A DNA stretch of 25,242 bases from UBA1732 sp045114455. Its GTDB lineage: Bacteria > Verrucomicrobiota > Lentisphaeria > Victivallales > UBA1829. Below, one piece after another: positions 15,697-22,894 of the stretch. Position numbers and translations under genes: made by a program. The DNA is taken from contig JBGUKN010000043.1 of the NCBI GenBank assembly GCA_045114455.1, positions 1 to 25,242 on the forward strand, given 5' to 3'. A model generated the notes under the pieces. The model was given only the letters and a program-made list of their open reading frames with translations, ran no database searches and was not told the DNA's origin. The stretch's first letter is position 1. Each line of letters starts with the position of its first letter.

Positions 15697-15728
15697 AGCC
15701 CGGATTCACGGGACAAAAGAAAGGGATG

Positions 15729-15767
15729 AAAGCGGCAAGTCCGTTTTCGACGGAATCCGCTTTTTTT
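15729..15767 (+). terminator. Rho-independent terminator after the acidic secreted protein
   Basis: An imperfect hairpin, AAAGCGG with CCGCTTT outside and TCCGT with ACGGA inside, is separated by a small internal loop and ends in seven T. It lies 33 bases past the stop codon. Confidence 0.75.
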
Positions 15768-15790
15768 GTGTAATCTTCTGAAAATAAACA

Positions 15791-15876
15791 TGGTGCCGAA
15801 GGAGGGACTCGAACCCTCATGCCCTCGCGGGCGCCAGATTTTGAGTCTAGTGCGTCTGCCATTTCGCCACTTCGGC
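15791..15876 (-). tRNA. tRNA-Leu (anticodon CAA)
   Basis: Read on the minus strand from 15876, the acceptor GCCGAAG pairs with CTTCGGC and is followed by a discriminator A and an encoded CCA (15793-15791). The D arm is GCG...CGC. The anticodon stem CTAGA/TCTGG holds the loop CTCAAAA, giving anticodon CAA for UUG codons. The long variable arm (GCCC-GCGA-GGGC) marks a class II tRNA, and the T arm is GAGGG-TTCGAGT-CCCTC. The tRNA is 86 bases including CCA. Confidence 0.96.
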
Positions 15877-16147
15877 AACAGGAAGATATGCGGTTTGCCC
15901 GGCTGAACCTTTTTCCGTTTGAGCCTGCTTTTTTCAGACAGTCGAAGTCTGACGAGCGGGGCAGGGGGCGGATTGCCGCATGCAAACAAAGCATGGAATA
16001 CAATACCCCTGATTCGGCAAAAAATCAAGCTCAAACACGAAAAAAAGAAAGAAAAAGGAAGGAAAAAACTCCGTGCTTTTTCCTGAGAAGAAGCCCGTCG
16101 GTCCGAGATGATTCCGGATCGTGCGTCTCAACCCCCTGATTTCCGCG
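15877..16147. other. AT-rich gap between tRNA-Leu and the membrane protein gene
   Basis: This 271-base stretch holds the leader and possible promoter of tRNA-Leu on the minus strand and the 3' flank of the membrane-protein gene. Apart from A/T-rich runs at 16020-16080 I see no gene; the open frames here are read-through of the tRNA region. No clean hairpin terminator for the upstream gene is visible, although T-rich runs are present on the minus strand. Confidence 0.45.
16000..16028 (-). promoter_or_regulatory. Possible promoter of tRNA-Leu
   Basis: On the minus strand, TTGATT (16028-16023) and TATTGT (16005-16000) are 17 bp apart. The start site would be near 15993, giving a 5' leader of about 117 bases before the tRNA, which would have to be trimmed by RNase P. 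Placed by pattern only. Confidence 0.4.
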
Positions 16148-17890
16148 TCATTCCGCTTGAAAAGGCGAAGGGGGACAGGACCGGACTTTCTTTTTTCTGA
16201 TCAACATGGTGATCAGAAGTCCCCCCAAGGTGAGAAAGGAAACGAAGGCAGCGGTCTTGTGGAGTGTTGTCGGACGGTAGACTACACGGGCCGTACCGTT
16301 GGACGCATTCGGCCGGAACCGGAAATGCTCCTGTTCCACGATGTCGATGACGCCGCCGGCCTCCGTTTCCACCTGATAGCCTTTGTAATAAACGCGTGGA
16401 ATTTCGAATGTGTCGCCGGGTTCGAAGCCGGAAAAGTCGATTTCGAGTTTGTTCCAGCCGACGTTTCTGACCTCGGTTTTTGCATTCGGATTGGATGCGG
16501 GAGCTTTTCCGCCAAGTCCTTCGTAATGTTTGTCGGTTTTGCCCTGCGGCAGGAAATGCACGCCGCTGACGATACGCGCCCCCGCTTTTTCTTTTGAAAC
16601 GGAGGAAACGATCGCGTGTTCGGAAATCTTGGCCGCAAATTGGTAGCAATGCAGGAACCACCAGGGGAAACCGCATCCGCAGAGTAGGATCCAGAGCCAG
16701 GTGCGCCGCATGGACGTGGATTTTCCGGCAAGCAGCGCGCCAAGAAGAAGACCGCCTCCCATAGCGGCAAAAGCCGTCGCGGGCAAGTAGAACCGCCAGG
16801 GGAACTGAATCGCCGCAAGGACACTCATCATTCCCTGCCACGGCAGGAACTCGCTGGCTGCGATCAGCGCTGCGAATCCGGTTATCATGCACAGATCCCG
16901 GAATCGTTCCTGCGGCGAACGTTCCGATTTCAGGCGGAGCCGCTGAAGGAAAATGATGACGAAGATGATGCCGATCCCGGGCGGAATCCAGTATTCCATC
17001 TTCATGTACGGGATTTCCAGAAACAGCCGGGGAAAGGGAACCATTCTGTGTGCGATTGGAGCATGCGCCGTTGAATTCGTCAGGTTGAATTCCAGGTGCA
17101 GATTCTGTTCCAGAAGCGGCGCCGCGGCAAATGCCGCCAGGGCTAACGCCAGGCATCCGGCGCGGAGGAAGAGTCCGATGCGGCGGACGTCCCGGAGAAG
17201 AGCGGGCAGATTGAACGCCGTGATTATGGCGCCGATGATGGACATGAGTACGAACGTGATGTTGTGGGAGTAGAAAAGCCCGGTGTATCCCATCGCCAGC
17301 GGCAGACAGCTCCGCTTCGGGGATTCATCGTACAGCGCGAACCAGAGTCCCAGAATGCACCAGGGGACAAACAGGAACGCCATGACTTCGCCGACTGCCG
17401 CCCGGATGATTACGTCGGTCGCATAATAACTGCTCCAGCAGTAAAGAAGCGCCGCAGCAAATCCGGTAAACGGTTTTCCCGAAATGGTTTTCGCCACATG
17501 GTACATGGAAAAGGCCGTCATGATTCCCCATGTGAAAAGGAAAAGTTTGTAAACCGTGACCACGGGGATTCCGATCATGGCCAGCAGTCCGTATGGAATA
17601 AGAAAAAGATCGGAATAGAAAAGGCCGTAGCCGTAACCAAAGCCTTCTATCGCACTGTAGTTAATCAGAGGCAGCAGTTCCCCGCTGGAGAATCCTTCCC
17701 GGAGGGTCACCAGCCGTGCCATGTGGTACAGGGAATCGTGTCCGTGGGGTAGACCGGGCATGAGGAGCGGCAGATAGCCGAGGACGATCAGGACAGCGAG
17801 AAGCCGGGGATACAGTTTTTCCGGAGGGATCCGGTCTATTTCCTTTTCAAAAAAGTCTTCGACAGGTGCAAGGAGATTGAATGATTTCAT
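16148..17890 (-). CDS. Multi-spanning membrane protein, PTPS-related/YfhO-like (GT-C-type)
   Basis: The protein has 580 residues and about 12 hydrophobic helices, plus a C-terminal soluble domain (about 430-540) before a last helix and a basic tail. The early segment GHDSLYHMARLVTLREGF with a following EGFGYGYGLFYSD (about residues 50-95) resembles the membrane family annotated as PTPS-related or YfhO-like, whose acidic and histidine residues suggest a GT-C glycosyltransferase type. That family name has nothing to do with queD in this window. The start overlaps the stop of the GT2 gene by 4 bases (ATGA), so the two are translationally coupled. By analogy with GtrB-plus-large-membrane-protein pairs, it may transfer a sugar from a lipid carrier to a surface glycan or protein. 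The acceptor is unknown. Confidence 0.72.
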   Translation of the reverse strand: MKSFNLLAPVEDFFEKEIDRIPPEKLYPRLLAVLIVLGYLPLLMPGLPHGHDSLYHMARLVTLREGFSSGELLPLINYSAIEGFGYGYGLFYSDLFLIPYGLLAMIGIPVVTVYKLFLFTWGIMTAFSMYHVAKTISGKPFTGFAAALLYCWSSYYATDVIIRAAVGEVMAFLFVPWCILGLWFALYDESPKRSCLPLAMGYTGLFYSHNITFVLMSIIGAIITAFNLPALLRDVRRIGLFLRAGCLALALAAFAAAPLLEQNLHLEFNLTNSTAHAPIAHRMVPFPRLFLEIPYMKMEYWIPPGIGIIFVIIFLQRLRLKSERSPQERFRDLCMITGFAALIAASEFLPWQGMMSVLAAIQFPWRFYLPATAFAAMGGGLLLGALLAGKSTSMRRTWLWILLCGCGFPWWFLHCYQFAAKISEHAIVSSVSKEKAGARIVSGVHFLPQGKTDKHYEGLGGKAPASNPNAKTEVRNVGWNKLEIDFSGFEPGDTFEIPRVYYKGYQVETEAGGVIDIVEQEHFRFRPNASNGTARVVYRPTTLHKTAAFVSFLTLGGLLITMLIRKKKVRSCPPSPFQAE

Positions 17891-18861
17891 TTGCTGTTCC
17901 GGTTTGTCGATTCAAGTCTTTGGGAAATCAGATATCTGGGTCTTTGCTTGACTTCCATGTATGTTTTAGCGATGTATTCTCCGATCACGCCGATGGAAAT
18001 CAGTTGAATCCCGCTGATCAGAAGGATGATGATCGTCAGTGAGGTCCAGCCGGCCACCGTATATCCGAAAAATTTCGAATAAAGAACATACATCAGGATT
18101 GCGATGCATATCATCAGGGAGACCAGCCCGGTCAGCGTGATCATCCGAATCGGGCGTACACTGAATGACGTAATCCCGTCCCATGCGAGCAGAAGCATCT
18201 TCGTCAGCGTGTAACGGGTCGGACGCACATCGGCCTTCCGACCGTATGCTACGACCGCCTGACGGAATCCGATCAGGGGCACCAGCCCTCGAAGGAACAG
18301 ATTGACCTCGTGGTATTCCGACAAAGCCGACAGGGCCCGTGCGCTCATCAGCCGGTAGTCCGCATGGTTGTACACGGTTTTGACGCCCATCCATCCCAGG
18401 AACCTGTAAAACCCCTGAGCCGTCGTGCGCTTGAAGAAAGTATCGGACGAACGGTCGTTCCGGACACCATACACGATGTCATGGCCGCTCCTGAATTCCT
18501 CCACAAAAGCGGGAAGGACGTCGATGTCGTCCTGTAAATCGGCATCAATGCTGATGGCTGCGTCCGCTAACGTCATGGCTTCCATCAGTCCCGCCAGCAG
18601 CGCCGCCTGGTGCCCGCGGTTCGCCGCCAGCTGGATCCCGTAGAAACGGCCGGGAGCTTCCGCATGGAGGCTTTCGATGAGCTGCCATGTTTCATCCGTC
18701 GATCCGTCGTCCACGAAAACGATCATGCTGGATTCGGACACAAGTCCGGCTCTGTTCATTTCATCCAGTTTCCCGGATAAAAGACGGGCCGTATTGTTCA
18801 GTATGGCGGATTCGTTATAGCATGGGACGACAATCGCAATGACGGAAGAGGGACTGGCCAT
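17887..18861 (-). CDS. Family 2 glycosyltransferase, GtrB/DPM1-like with two membrane helices
   Basis: This 324-residue protein has an N-terminal GT-A domain and two C-terminal membrane helices (about 237-262 and 271-296). Catalytic features are VVPCYNE (11-17), VDDGSTD (50-56), DADLQD (106-111) and the acceptor-side motif NRGHQAALLAG (81-91). Members put a sugar onto undecaprenyl phosphate at the cytoplasmic face of the membrane. It has a clear ribosome site (AAAAGGT) and a predicted promoter upstream, and is coupled to the membrane protein that follows (ATGA overlap). The sugar cannot be told from sequence. Base use here looks a little more AT-rich than in the neighbouring der/HU genes, a visual impression only. 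Confidence 0.9.
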   Translation of the reverse strand: MASPSSVIAIVVPCYNESAILNNTARLLSGKLDEMNRAGLVSESSMIVFVDDGSTDETWQLIESLHAEAPGRFYGIQLAANRGHQAALLAGLMEAMTLADAAISIDADLQDDIDVLPAFVEEFRSGHDIVYGVRNDRSSDTFFKRTTAQGFYRFLGWMGVKTVYNHADYRLMSARALSALSEYHEVNLFLRGLVPLIGFRQAVVAYGRKADVRPTRYTLTKMLLLAWDGITSFSVRPIRMITLTGLVSLMICIAILMYVLYSKFFGYTVAGWTSLTIIILLISGIQLISIGVIGEYIAKTYMEVKQRPRYLISQRLESTNRNSK

Positions 18862-18942
18862 AAATGGACCTTTTCTTGCGGTTTGAGTTAATCAATGCTG
18901 GAAACCGGATGCGCAATGCGCTATGTGTTTCTCGTTTCCAAT

Positions 18943-18970
18943 AATATAACGCGGGAAAAAAAGAATTCAA
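18943..18970 (-). promoter_or_regulatory. Predicted promoter of the GT2/membrane-protein unit
   Basis: On the minus strand, -35 TTGAAT (18970-18965) and -10 TATATT (18948-18943) are 16 bp apart. The leader to the ATG at 18861 is about 75 bases and contains an imperfect GCGCAATGCGC palindrome near 18911-18921. Confidence 0.6.
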
Positions 18971-19108
18971 ACTTTTTTCCGAAAAAAGCGGATGTGCGCA
19001 GAAGCGTTTTTCCCCTCGGCGGGAGAAAAGGGCAACAGGCATCCGGGCGAACCGGCCGGAATCAGCCGCTCGTCCGTGGAAATCCGTAGTGAGCGGAGAA
19101 TCTCTTTG

Positions 19109-20701
19109 TCAGCCGCGTTCCGTGCGGCGTTTGTTCTGCGCGGCGACTTTCTTCTTGAAGTTGGCCTTCGTCTTCGCCGTCTTGGCCTGTTTCGCGTTGG
19201 CGAACTTCTTCTTCGCGTTGCTGGAGCTTCCGGCGTGGTTAACGACCTCGGAAAGGTCGCGGCGGTCGCGTTCCTGCAGGACGATGCGGATGGGGACGCC
19301 GACGAGGTTGAATGCGTTGCGGAAGTAGTTGGAAAGATACGCCTTGTAGCTGTCGGCGCAGTATTCGCGTTTGTTGATGAAGAGGATGAAGTGTGGCGGC
19401 GCGGTCTCGGTCATGGTGCCGTAGTATATTTTGAGCGGCTTGAGGCCGACGACCGGGGGCGCGGTGCGCGTCGTGGCGTCCTGGATCACGCGGTTCAGCA
19501 TGGCGGTGGAGATCCGCGCGGAGAGCTGGGCGCGGACCTGTGCGATGAGGTCGAAGAGGACGCCGAGGTTTTCGCCGGTGAGGGCGGAGACGAAGACGAG
19601 CGGGGCGTAGCTCATTTTCGGGAGGGAGTCGCGGAACTCGCGGATCAGCTCGTCGCGGGAGGTCTTTTCGGGGCGGATGTCCCATTTGTTGACGACGAGG
19701 ATGCAGCCCTTGCCGGACTCCTCGATCATGCGCGCGATGGTCTTGTCCTGCGAGGTGGCGGCGCCTTTGTCCGCCTCGACCACGAAGAGCACGATGTCGC
19801 AGGTGTCCAGCGAGTGCTGGGCGCGCATCATGCTGTACTGTTCGACTGCGCCGTCGACCTTGGATTTCTTGCGGAGTCCGGCGGTGTCGACGAGGACGGC
19901 GCGCACGGTCTCGCTGTCGGAGCATTTCAGCTCGAATTCGACGTCGATGGAGTCGCGCGTGGTGCCCGCGACGTCGCTGACGATCACGCGGTCCTTGCCG
20001 ATGAGGCGGTTCACGAGGGAGGACTTGCCGACGTTCGGACGGCCGAGGACGGCGATCTTCAGGACGTGCGCGGCGAGTTCGGCGTCGGACGGTTCGATCC
20101 CGGAGAGCGCATCCTCCAGGACATCCTCGATGCCACGCTTGTGGAGGCAGGAAACTGGGTGGATGTGCTCGAATCCGAGCGTGTGGAAATCGTCGGCGAG
20201 GAGCGCGTCCTCGCGGTTGTCCGCTTTGTTCGCGATCAGATAGACGGGCTTGCCACAGGCGCGAAGACGGTCCGCGATGCCGTGGTCGAGCGGGAGCAGC
20301 CCGGCCTGGACGTCCACGACGAACAGGATGGCGGCGGCGTCCTCGATGGCGGCGGCAACCTGCTCGGCGATGAGCTTGTCCCACTTGCCGACTGCGTTCG
20401 TCTCGTTCTCGAACATGCCGAGTCCGCCGGTGTCGATGAGGTTGAAGCGGCGTCCCTGCCAGACGCCGGACGCGCTCACGCGGTCGCGTGTGACGCCGCA
20501 GTCGAAATGCACGATGGCCTGGCGGCGTCCGAGGATGGCGTTGAAGAGGGAGGATTTTCCGACGTTGGGACGTCCCACGATGGCGAGGGAGGGGAGCTCC
20601 ATATGCGCGCAGGAGTCGATGAAGGACGCGGACACGGGTTCGGCGTCGTCGCGGCGGGGCTGTCTGCGCGGTCTGGATTTTGGGATGCGTTTGCCTTTCA
20701 T
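19109..20701 (-). CDS. der: Ribosome-assembly double GTPase Der (EngA)
   Basis: Der binds the 50S precursor and is needed for its maturation. Two GTPase domains are present. The first has GRPNVGKSS (43-51), DTGG (90-93) and NKAD (158-161). The second has GRPNVGKSS (220-228), DTAGL (272-276) and NKWD (338-341). A C-terminal KH-like domain follows. The start ATG at 20701 has an excellent AAAGGAG site seven bases upstream; a longer open frame up to 21532 is only a shadow of the gene upstream. This gives 530 residues with a basic 33-residue N-terminal extension (KGKRIPKSRPRRQPRR) and a basic Lys/Ala/Asn tail. The shorter start at MELPSLAIVG (residue 34) would remove the extension, but it lacks such a good ribosome site. 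Confidence 0.96.
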   Translation of the reverse strand: MKGKRIPKSRPRRQPRRDDAEPVSASFIDSCAHMELPSLAIVGRPNVGKSSLFNAILGRRQAIVHFDCGVTRDRVSASGVWQGRRFNLIDTGGLGMFENETNAVGKWDKLIAEQVAAAIEDAAAILFVVDVQAGLLPLDHGIADRLRACGKPVYLIANKADNREDALLADDFHTLGFEHIHPVSCLHKRGIEDVLEDALSGIEPSDAELAAHVLKIAVLGRPNVGKSSLVNRLIGKDRVIVSDVAGTTRDSIDVEFELKCSDSETVRAVLVDTAGLRKKSKVDGAVEQYSMMRAQHSLDTCDIVLFVVEADKGAATSQDKTIARMIEESGKGCILVVNKWDIRPEKTSRDELIREFRDSLPKMSYAPLVFVSALTGENLGVLFDLIAQVRAQLSARISTAMLNRVIQDATTRTAPPVVGLKPLKIYYGTMTETAPPHFILFINKREYCADSYKAYLSNYFRNAFNLVGVPIRIVLQERDRRDLSEVVNHAGSSSNAKKKFANAKQAKTAKTKANFKKKVAAQNKRRTERG

Positions 20702-20745
20702 GGGGAATCTCCTTTCAGCGTGCGGAAAAAACGGCAGGGGAAAAT

Positions 20746-20879
20746 GGTGCGCGGCACCGTGAGGATGTGGACTCCGGGCGGACTGAACCGCCGGAACGCT
20801 CCCGCACGATGCCGCGTGGTATTCGTGCGGAACCCTGCCCGGAAAGAGGCAGGGCGCCGTACGACCGGTTTTGAACCGG
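20746..20879 (-). repeat. Run of five short hairpins between the GGGtGRT gene and der
   Basis: Inverted repeats in order (plus coordinates): 20865-20870/20874-20879 (6 bp, loop 3), 20833-20839/20848-20854 (7 bp, loop 8), 20802-20809/20823-20830 (8 bp, loop 13), 20777-20781/20788-20792 (5 bp, loop 6), 20746-20750/20754-20758 (5 bp, loop 3). The last is followed on the minus strand by ATTTTCCCC. None has a strong T tract. The 179-base gap thus holds little but helices and the der ribosome site, and may stabilise, process or weakly terminate the upstream message. Confidence 0.55.
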
Positions 20880-20880
20880 A

Positions 20881-21882
20881 TCAGGCAGTCATGGCCTGGG
20901 CGACCGCGACCGCGACGTCGACGGAGGCGCCGACCATCGGGTTGTTGCCCATGCCGATGAGGCCCATCATCTCGACGTGCGCCGGAACGGAGGAGGAGCC
21001 GGCGAACTGGGCGTCGGAGTGCATGCGGCCCATGGTGTCGGTCATGCCGTAGCTGGCGGGACCGGCGGCCATGTTGTCCGGGTGGAGAGTGCGGCCGGTG
21101 CCGCCGCCGGAAGCGACGGAGAAGAACGGCTTGCCCGCGGCGATGCGCTCTTTCTTGTAGGTGCCCATGACGGGGTGCTGGAAGCGGGTCGGATTGGTGG
21201 AGTTGCCGGTGATGGCGATGTCCACGCCTTCCTTCCACATGATGGCGACGCCTTCGCGGACGTCGTCGGCGCCGTAGCAGCGGACGGCGGCGCGCTCGCC
21301 CTTGGAGTAGGCGGTTTCGGAGAGGATCTTGAGCTCGCCGGTGTAGTAGTCGAATTCGGTCTCGACGCCGGTGAAGCCGTTGATGCGGGAAATGATCTGG
21401 GCGGCGTCCTTGCCGAGGCCGTTCAGGATGACGCGGAGCGGGTTCTTGCGGACCTTGTTCGCGGACTTGGCGAGGCCGATCGCGCCTTCGGCGGCGGCGA
21501 AGGACTCGTGGCCGGCGCAGAACGCGAAGCACTGGGTCTCCTCCTGGAGGAGCATGCTGGCGAGGTTGCCGTGGCCGAGGCCGACCTTGCGGTCGTCGGC
21601 GACGGAGCCGGGGATGCAGAAGCTCTGGAGGCCTTCGCCGAGGGTCTTGGCGATCTCGCTGGCGACGGTCTGGCCGCGCTTGATGGCGACGGCTGCGCCG
21701 ACGAGGTATGCCCAGCAGGCGTTTTCGAAGCAGATGGGCTGGATGTCGCGGACGCGCTGGATGATGTCGAGTCCCTTGGACTTGGTGATCTGTTCGGCTT
21801 CTTCGATGGAGGCGATTCCGTTGTCGTTCAGGAATTTATTGATCTGCGCGATTCTGCGCTCGTAGCTTTCAAAAAGTGCCAT
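20881..21882 (-). CDS. GGGtGRT family protein
   Basis: This 333-residue protein carries the family signature GGGTGRT at 259-265 (SVASGGGTGRTLHPDN). The family is named from this motif; its biochemistry is not established to my knowledge, but members are typically adjacent to a NifU-like scaffold gene, as here. Cysteines at 51, 56, 89, 118, 122 and 202 could take part in cluster chemistry (C118-x3-C122 in QCFAFCAGHE), which is inference. There is a strong ribosome site (AAGGAG) and a 12-base gap after the NifU-like gene, so the two are co-transcribed. Codons are strongly biased, suggesting high expression. The gene ends just before the hairpin run that precedes der. Confidence 0.9.
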   Translation of the reverse strand: MALFESYERRIAQINKFLNDNGIASIEEAEQITKSKGLDIIQRVRDIQPICFENACWAYLVGAAVAIKRGQTVASEIAKTLGEGLQSFCIPGSVADDRKVGLGHGNLASMLLQEETQCFAFCAGHESFAAAEGAIGLAKSANKVRKNPLRVILNGLGKDAAQIISRINGFTGVETEFDYYTGELKILSETAYSKGERAAVRCYGADDVREGVAIMWKEGVDIAITGNSTNPTRFQHPVMGTYKKERIAAGKPFFSVASGGGTGRTLHPDNMAAGPASYGMTDTMGRMHSDAQFAGSSSVPAHVEMMGLIGMGNNPMVGASVDVAVAVAQAMTA

Positions 21883-21894
21883 GATGAACGCTCC

Positions 21895-22605
21895 TTATGC
21901 CTTGCGGGGGTTGATGACTTTGACGGCGTCGCCAAAGCGGCCGTAGGATTTCTGGAACTTGGCGACGAAATCCTTGACGGACATCTTTTCGAGTTCTTCC
22001 GTGGAGGACTTGTTCACGAATTCCATCATCTTGCCGAGGTTGACGAACTGATAGCCGATGACCTTGTTTTCCTCGTCGAGGGCGAGGCCGGTCACATAAC
22101 CTTCGGCCATTTCCAGGTAGCGGACGCCCTTTTCGGCGGTGCTGTACATGGTGCCGGTGATGGAGCGGAGCTGCTTCAGGTCTTCGAGGCCGGCGCCGAT
22201 CGGGAGGCCGTCTTCGGAGAACGCGGTCTGGGTGCGGCCGTAGACGATCTGGAGGAAGAGTTCGCGCATGGCGGTGTTGATGGCGTCGCAGACGAGGTCG
22301 GTGTTGAGGGCTTCGAGGAGCGTTTTGCCGGGGAGGATCTCGGCGGCCATGGCGGCGGAGTGCGTCATGCCGGAGCAGCCGATCGTTTCCACGAGGGCTT
22401 CCTGGATGATGCCGTCCTTGACGTTGAGCGTGAGCTTGCAGGCGCCCTGCTGAGGCGCGCACCAGCCGACGCCGTGCGTCAGACCGCAGATGTCCTTGAT
22501 CTCTTTGGCTTTCGTCCACTTACCTTCCTGGGGGATCGGCGCGGGACCGTGTTTCGGACCCTTGGCGACGCACACCATCTGGTCCACTTCGTGCGTAAAC
22601 TTCAT
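21895..22605 (-). CDS. NifU-like (NifU_N) iron-sulfur cluster scaffold protein
   Basis: The protein has 236 residues. Its N-terminal ~125 residues match the NifU/IscU scaffold fold: C77 in IGCSGMTHSAAMAAEIL with the following PGKTLLEAL, and C106 in DLVCDAINTAM, correspond to two of the three scaffold cysteines. C40, C49 or C56 could supply the third. The rest (about 126-236) is an extra domain not found in IscU. The start was set at the ATG at 22605, with GGAG upstream, because the longer open frame to 22764 begins upstream of the predicted promoter at 22693-22721. It heads the unit with the GGGtGRT gene. Role in Fe-S or related cluster assembly is from the family; the client is unknown. Confidence 0.86.
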   Translation of the reverse strand: MKFTHEVDQMVCVAKGPKHGPAPIPQEGKWTKAKEIKDICGLTHGVGWCAPQQGACKLTLNVKDGIIQEALVETIGCSGMTHSAAMAAEILPGKTLLEALNTDLVCDAINTAMRELFLQIVYGRTQTAFSEDGLPIGAGLEDLKQLRSITGTMYSTAEKGVRYLEMAEGYVTGLALDEENKVIGYQFVNLGKMMEFVNKSSTEELEKMSVKDFVAKFQKSYGRFGDAVKVINPRKA

Positions 22606-22692
22606 TGTGTTTCTCCAGTTGTTGGGACGGCTTTCCTGCCTGTTAAGTCTGGAAGGAGGCCGCCGGTTCGGGTTAAACAAGTGCAGTCTAAT

Positions 22693-22721
22693 AATATACC
22701 ATGCGGGAAGCTTTTTTTCAA
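22693..22721 (-). promoter_or_regulatory. Predicted promoter of the NifU-like/GGGtGRT unit
   Basis: On the minus strand, -35 TTGAAA (22721-22716) and -10 TATATT (22698-22693) are exactly 17 bp apart, with TG-G before the -10. The start site would be near 22686, giving a leader of about 80 bases to the ATG at 22605. Confidence 0.78.
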
Positions 22722-22770
22722 TCCCGGCGGCGAAGAAAAGAAGGCGGAAGGGAAAGTTTTTCATTTTTAT

Positions 22771-22799
22771 TTGAAAAAAAAGCGAAAAAGGTGTATATT
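22771..22799 (+). promoter_or_regulatory. Predicted promoter of the ArnT-like gene
   Basis: The -35 TTGAAA (22771-22776) and -10 TATATT (22794-22799) are 17 bp apart, with TG just before the -10. It is divergent from the promoter at 22693-22721, and the two -35 boxes are 49 bp apart. The start site near 22806 leaves about 90 bases before the ATG at 22895. Confidence 0.78.
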
Positions 22800-22894
22800 A
22801 TATATTTTAACACATTTTGCTTTTATTTCTTAACGCGATCCCTTTTTCCGCGGAACCCTGCGGACGAACACAAAACACCGGAGTTTTTTATCTG

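Noticed and set aside
15489..16034. Minus-strand frames of 126 and 181 residues across the tRNA region
   Set aside because: They contain the familiar translation of a class II tRNA gene (SGEMADALDSKSGAREG) and are not proteins.
1325..17890. Functional link between QueD and the PTPS-related membrane protein
   Set aside because: The shared PTPS name is a historical database label; the membrane protein has no PTPS active-site residues and the genes are far apart.
18992..21052. 686-residue plus-strand frame over der
   Set aside because: It is antisense to der, whose GTPase motifs and ribosome site are clear; the translated product is Val/Asp/Gly-rich without domains.
20702..21532. Extended N-terminus of Der joining it to the upstream gene
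   Set aside because: The extension is the GGGtGRT gene read in another frame; the AAAGGAG site fixes the Der start at 20701.
20977..22833. 618-residue plus-strand frame over the GGGtGRT and NifU-like genes
   Set aside because: Antisense shadow of two recognised genes with good ribosome sites and a minus-strand promoter.
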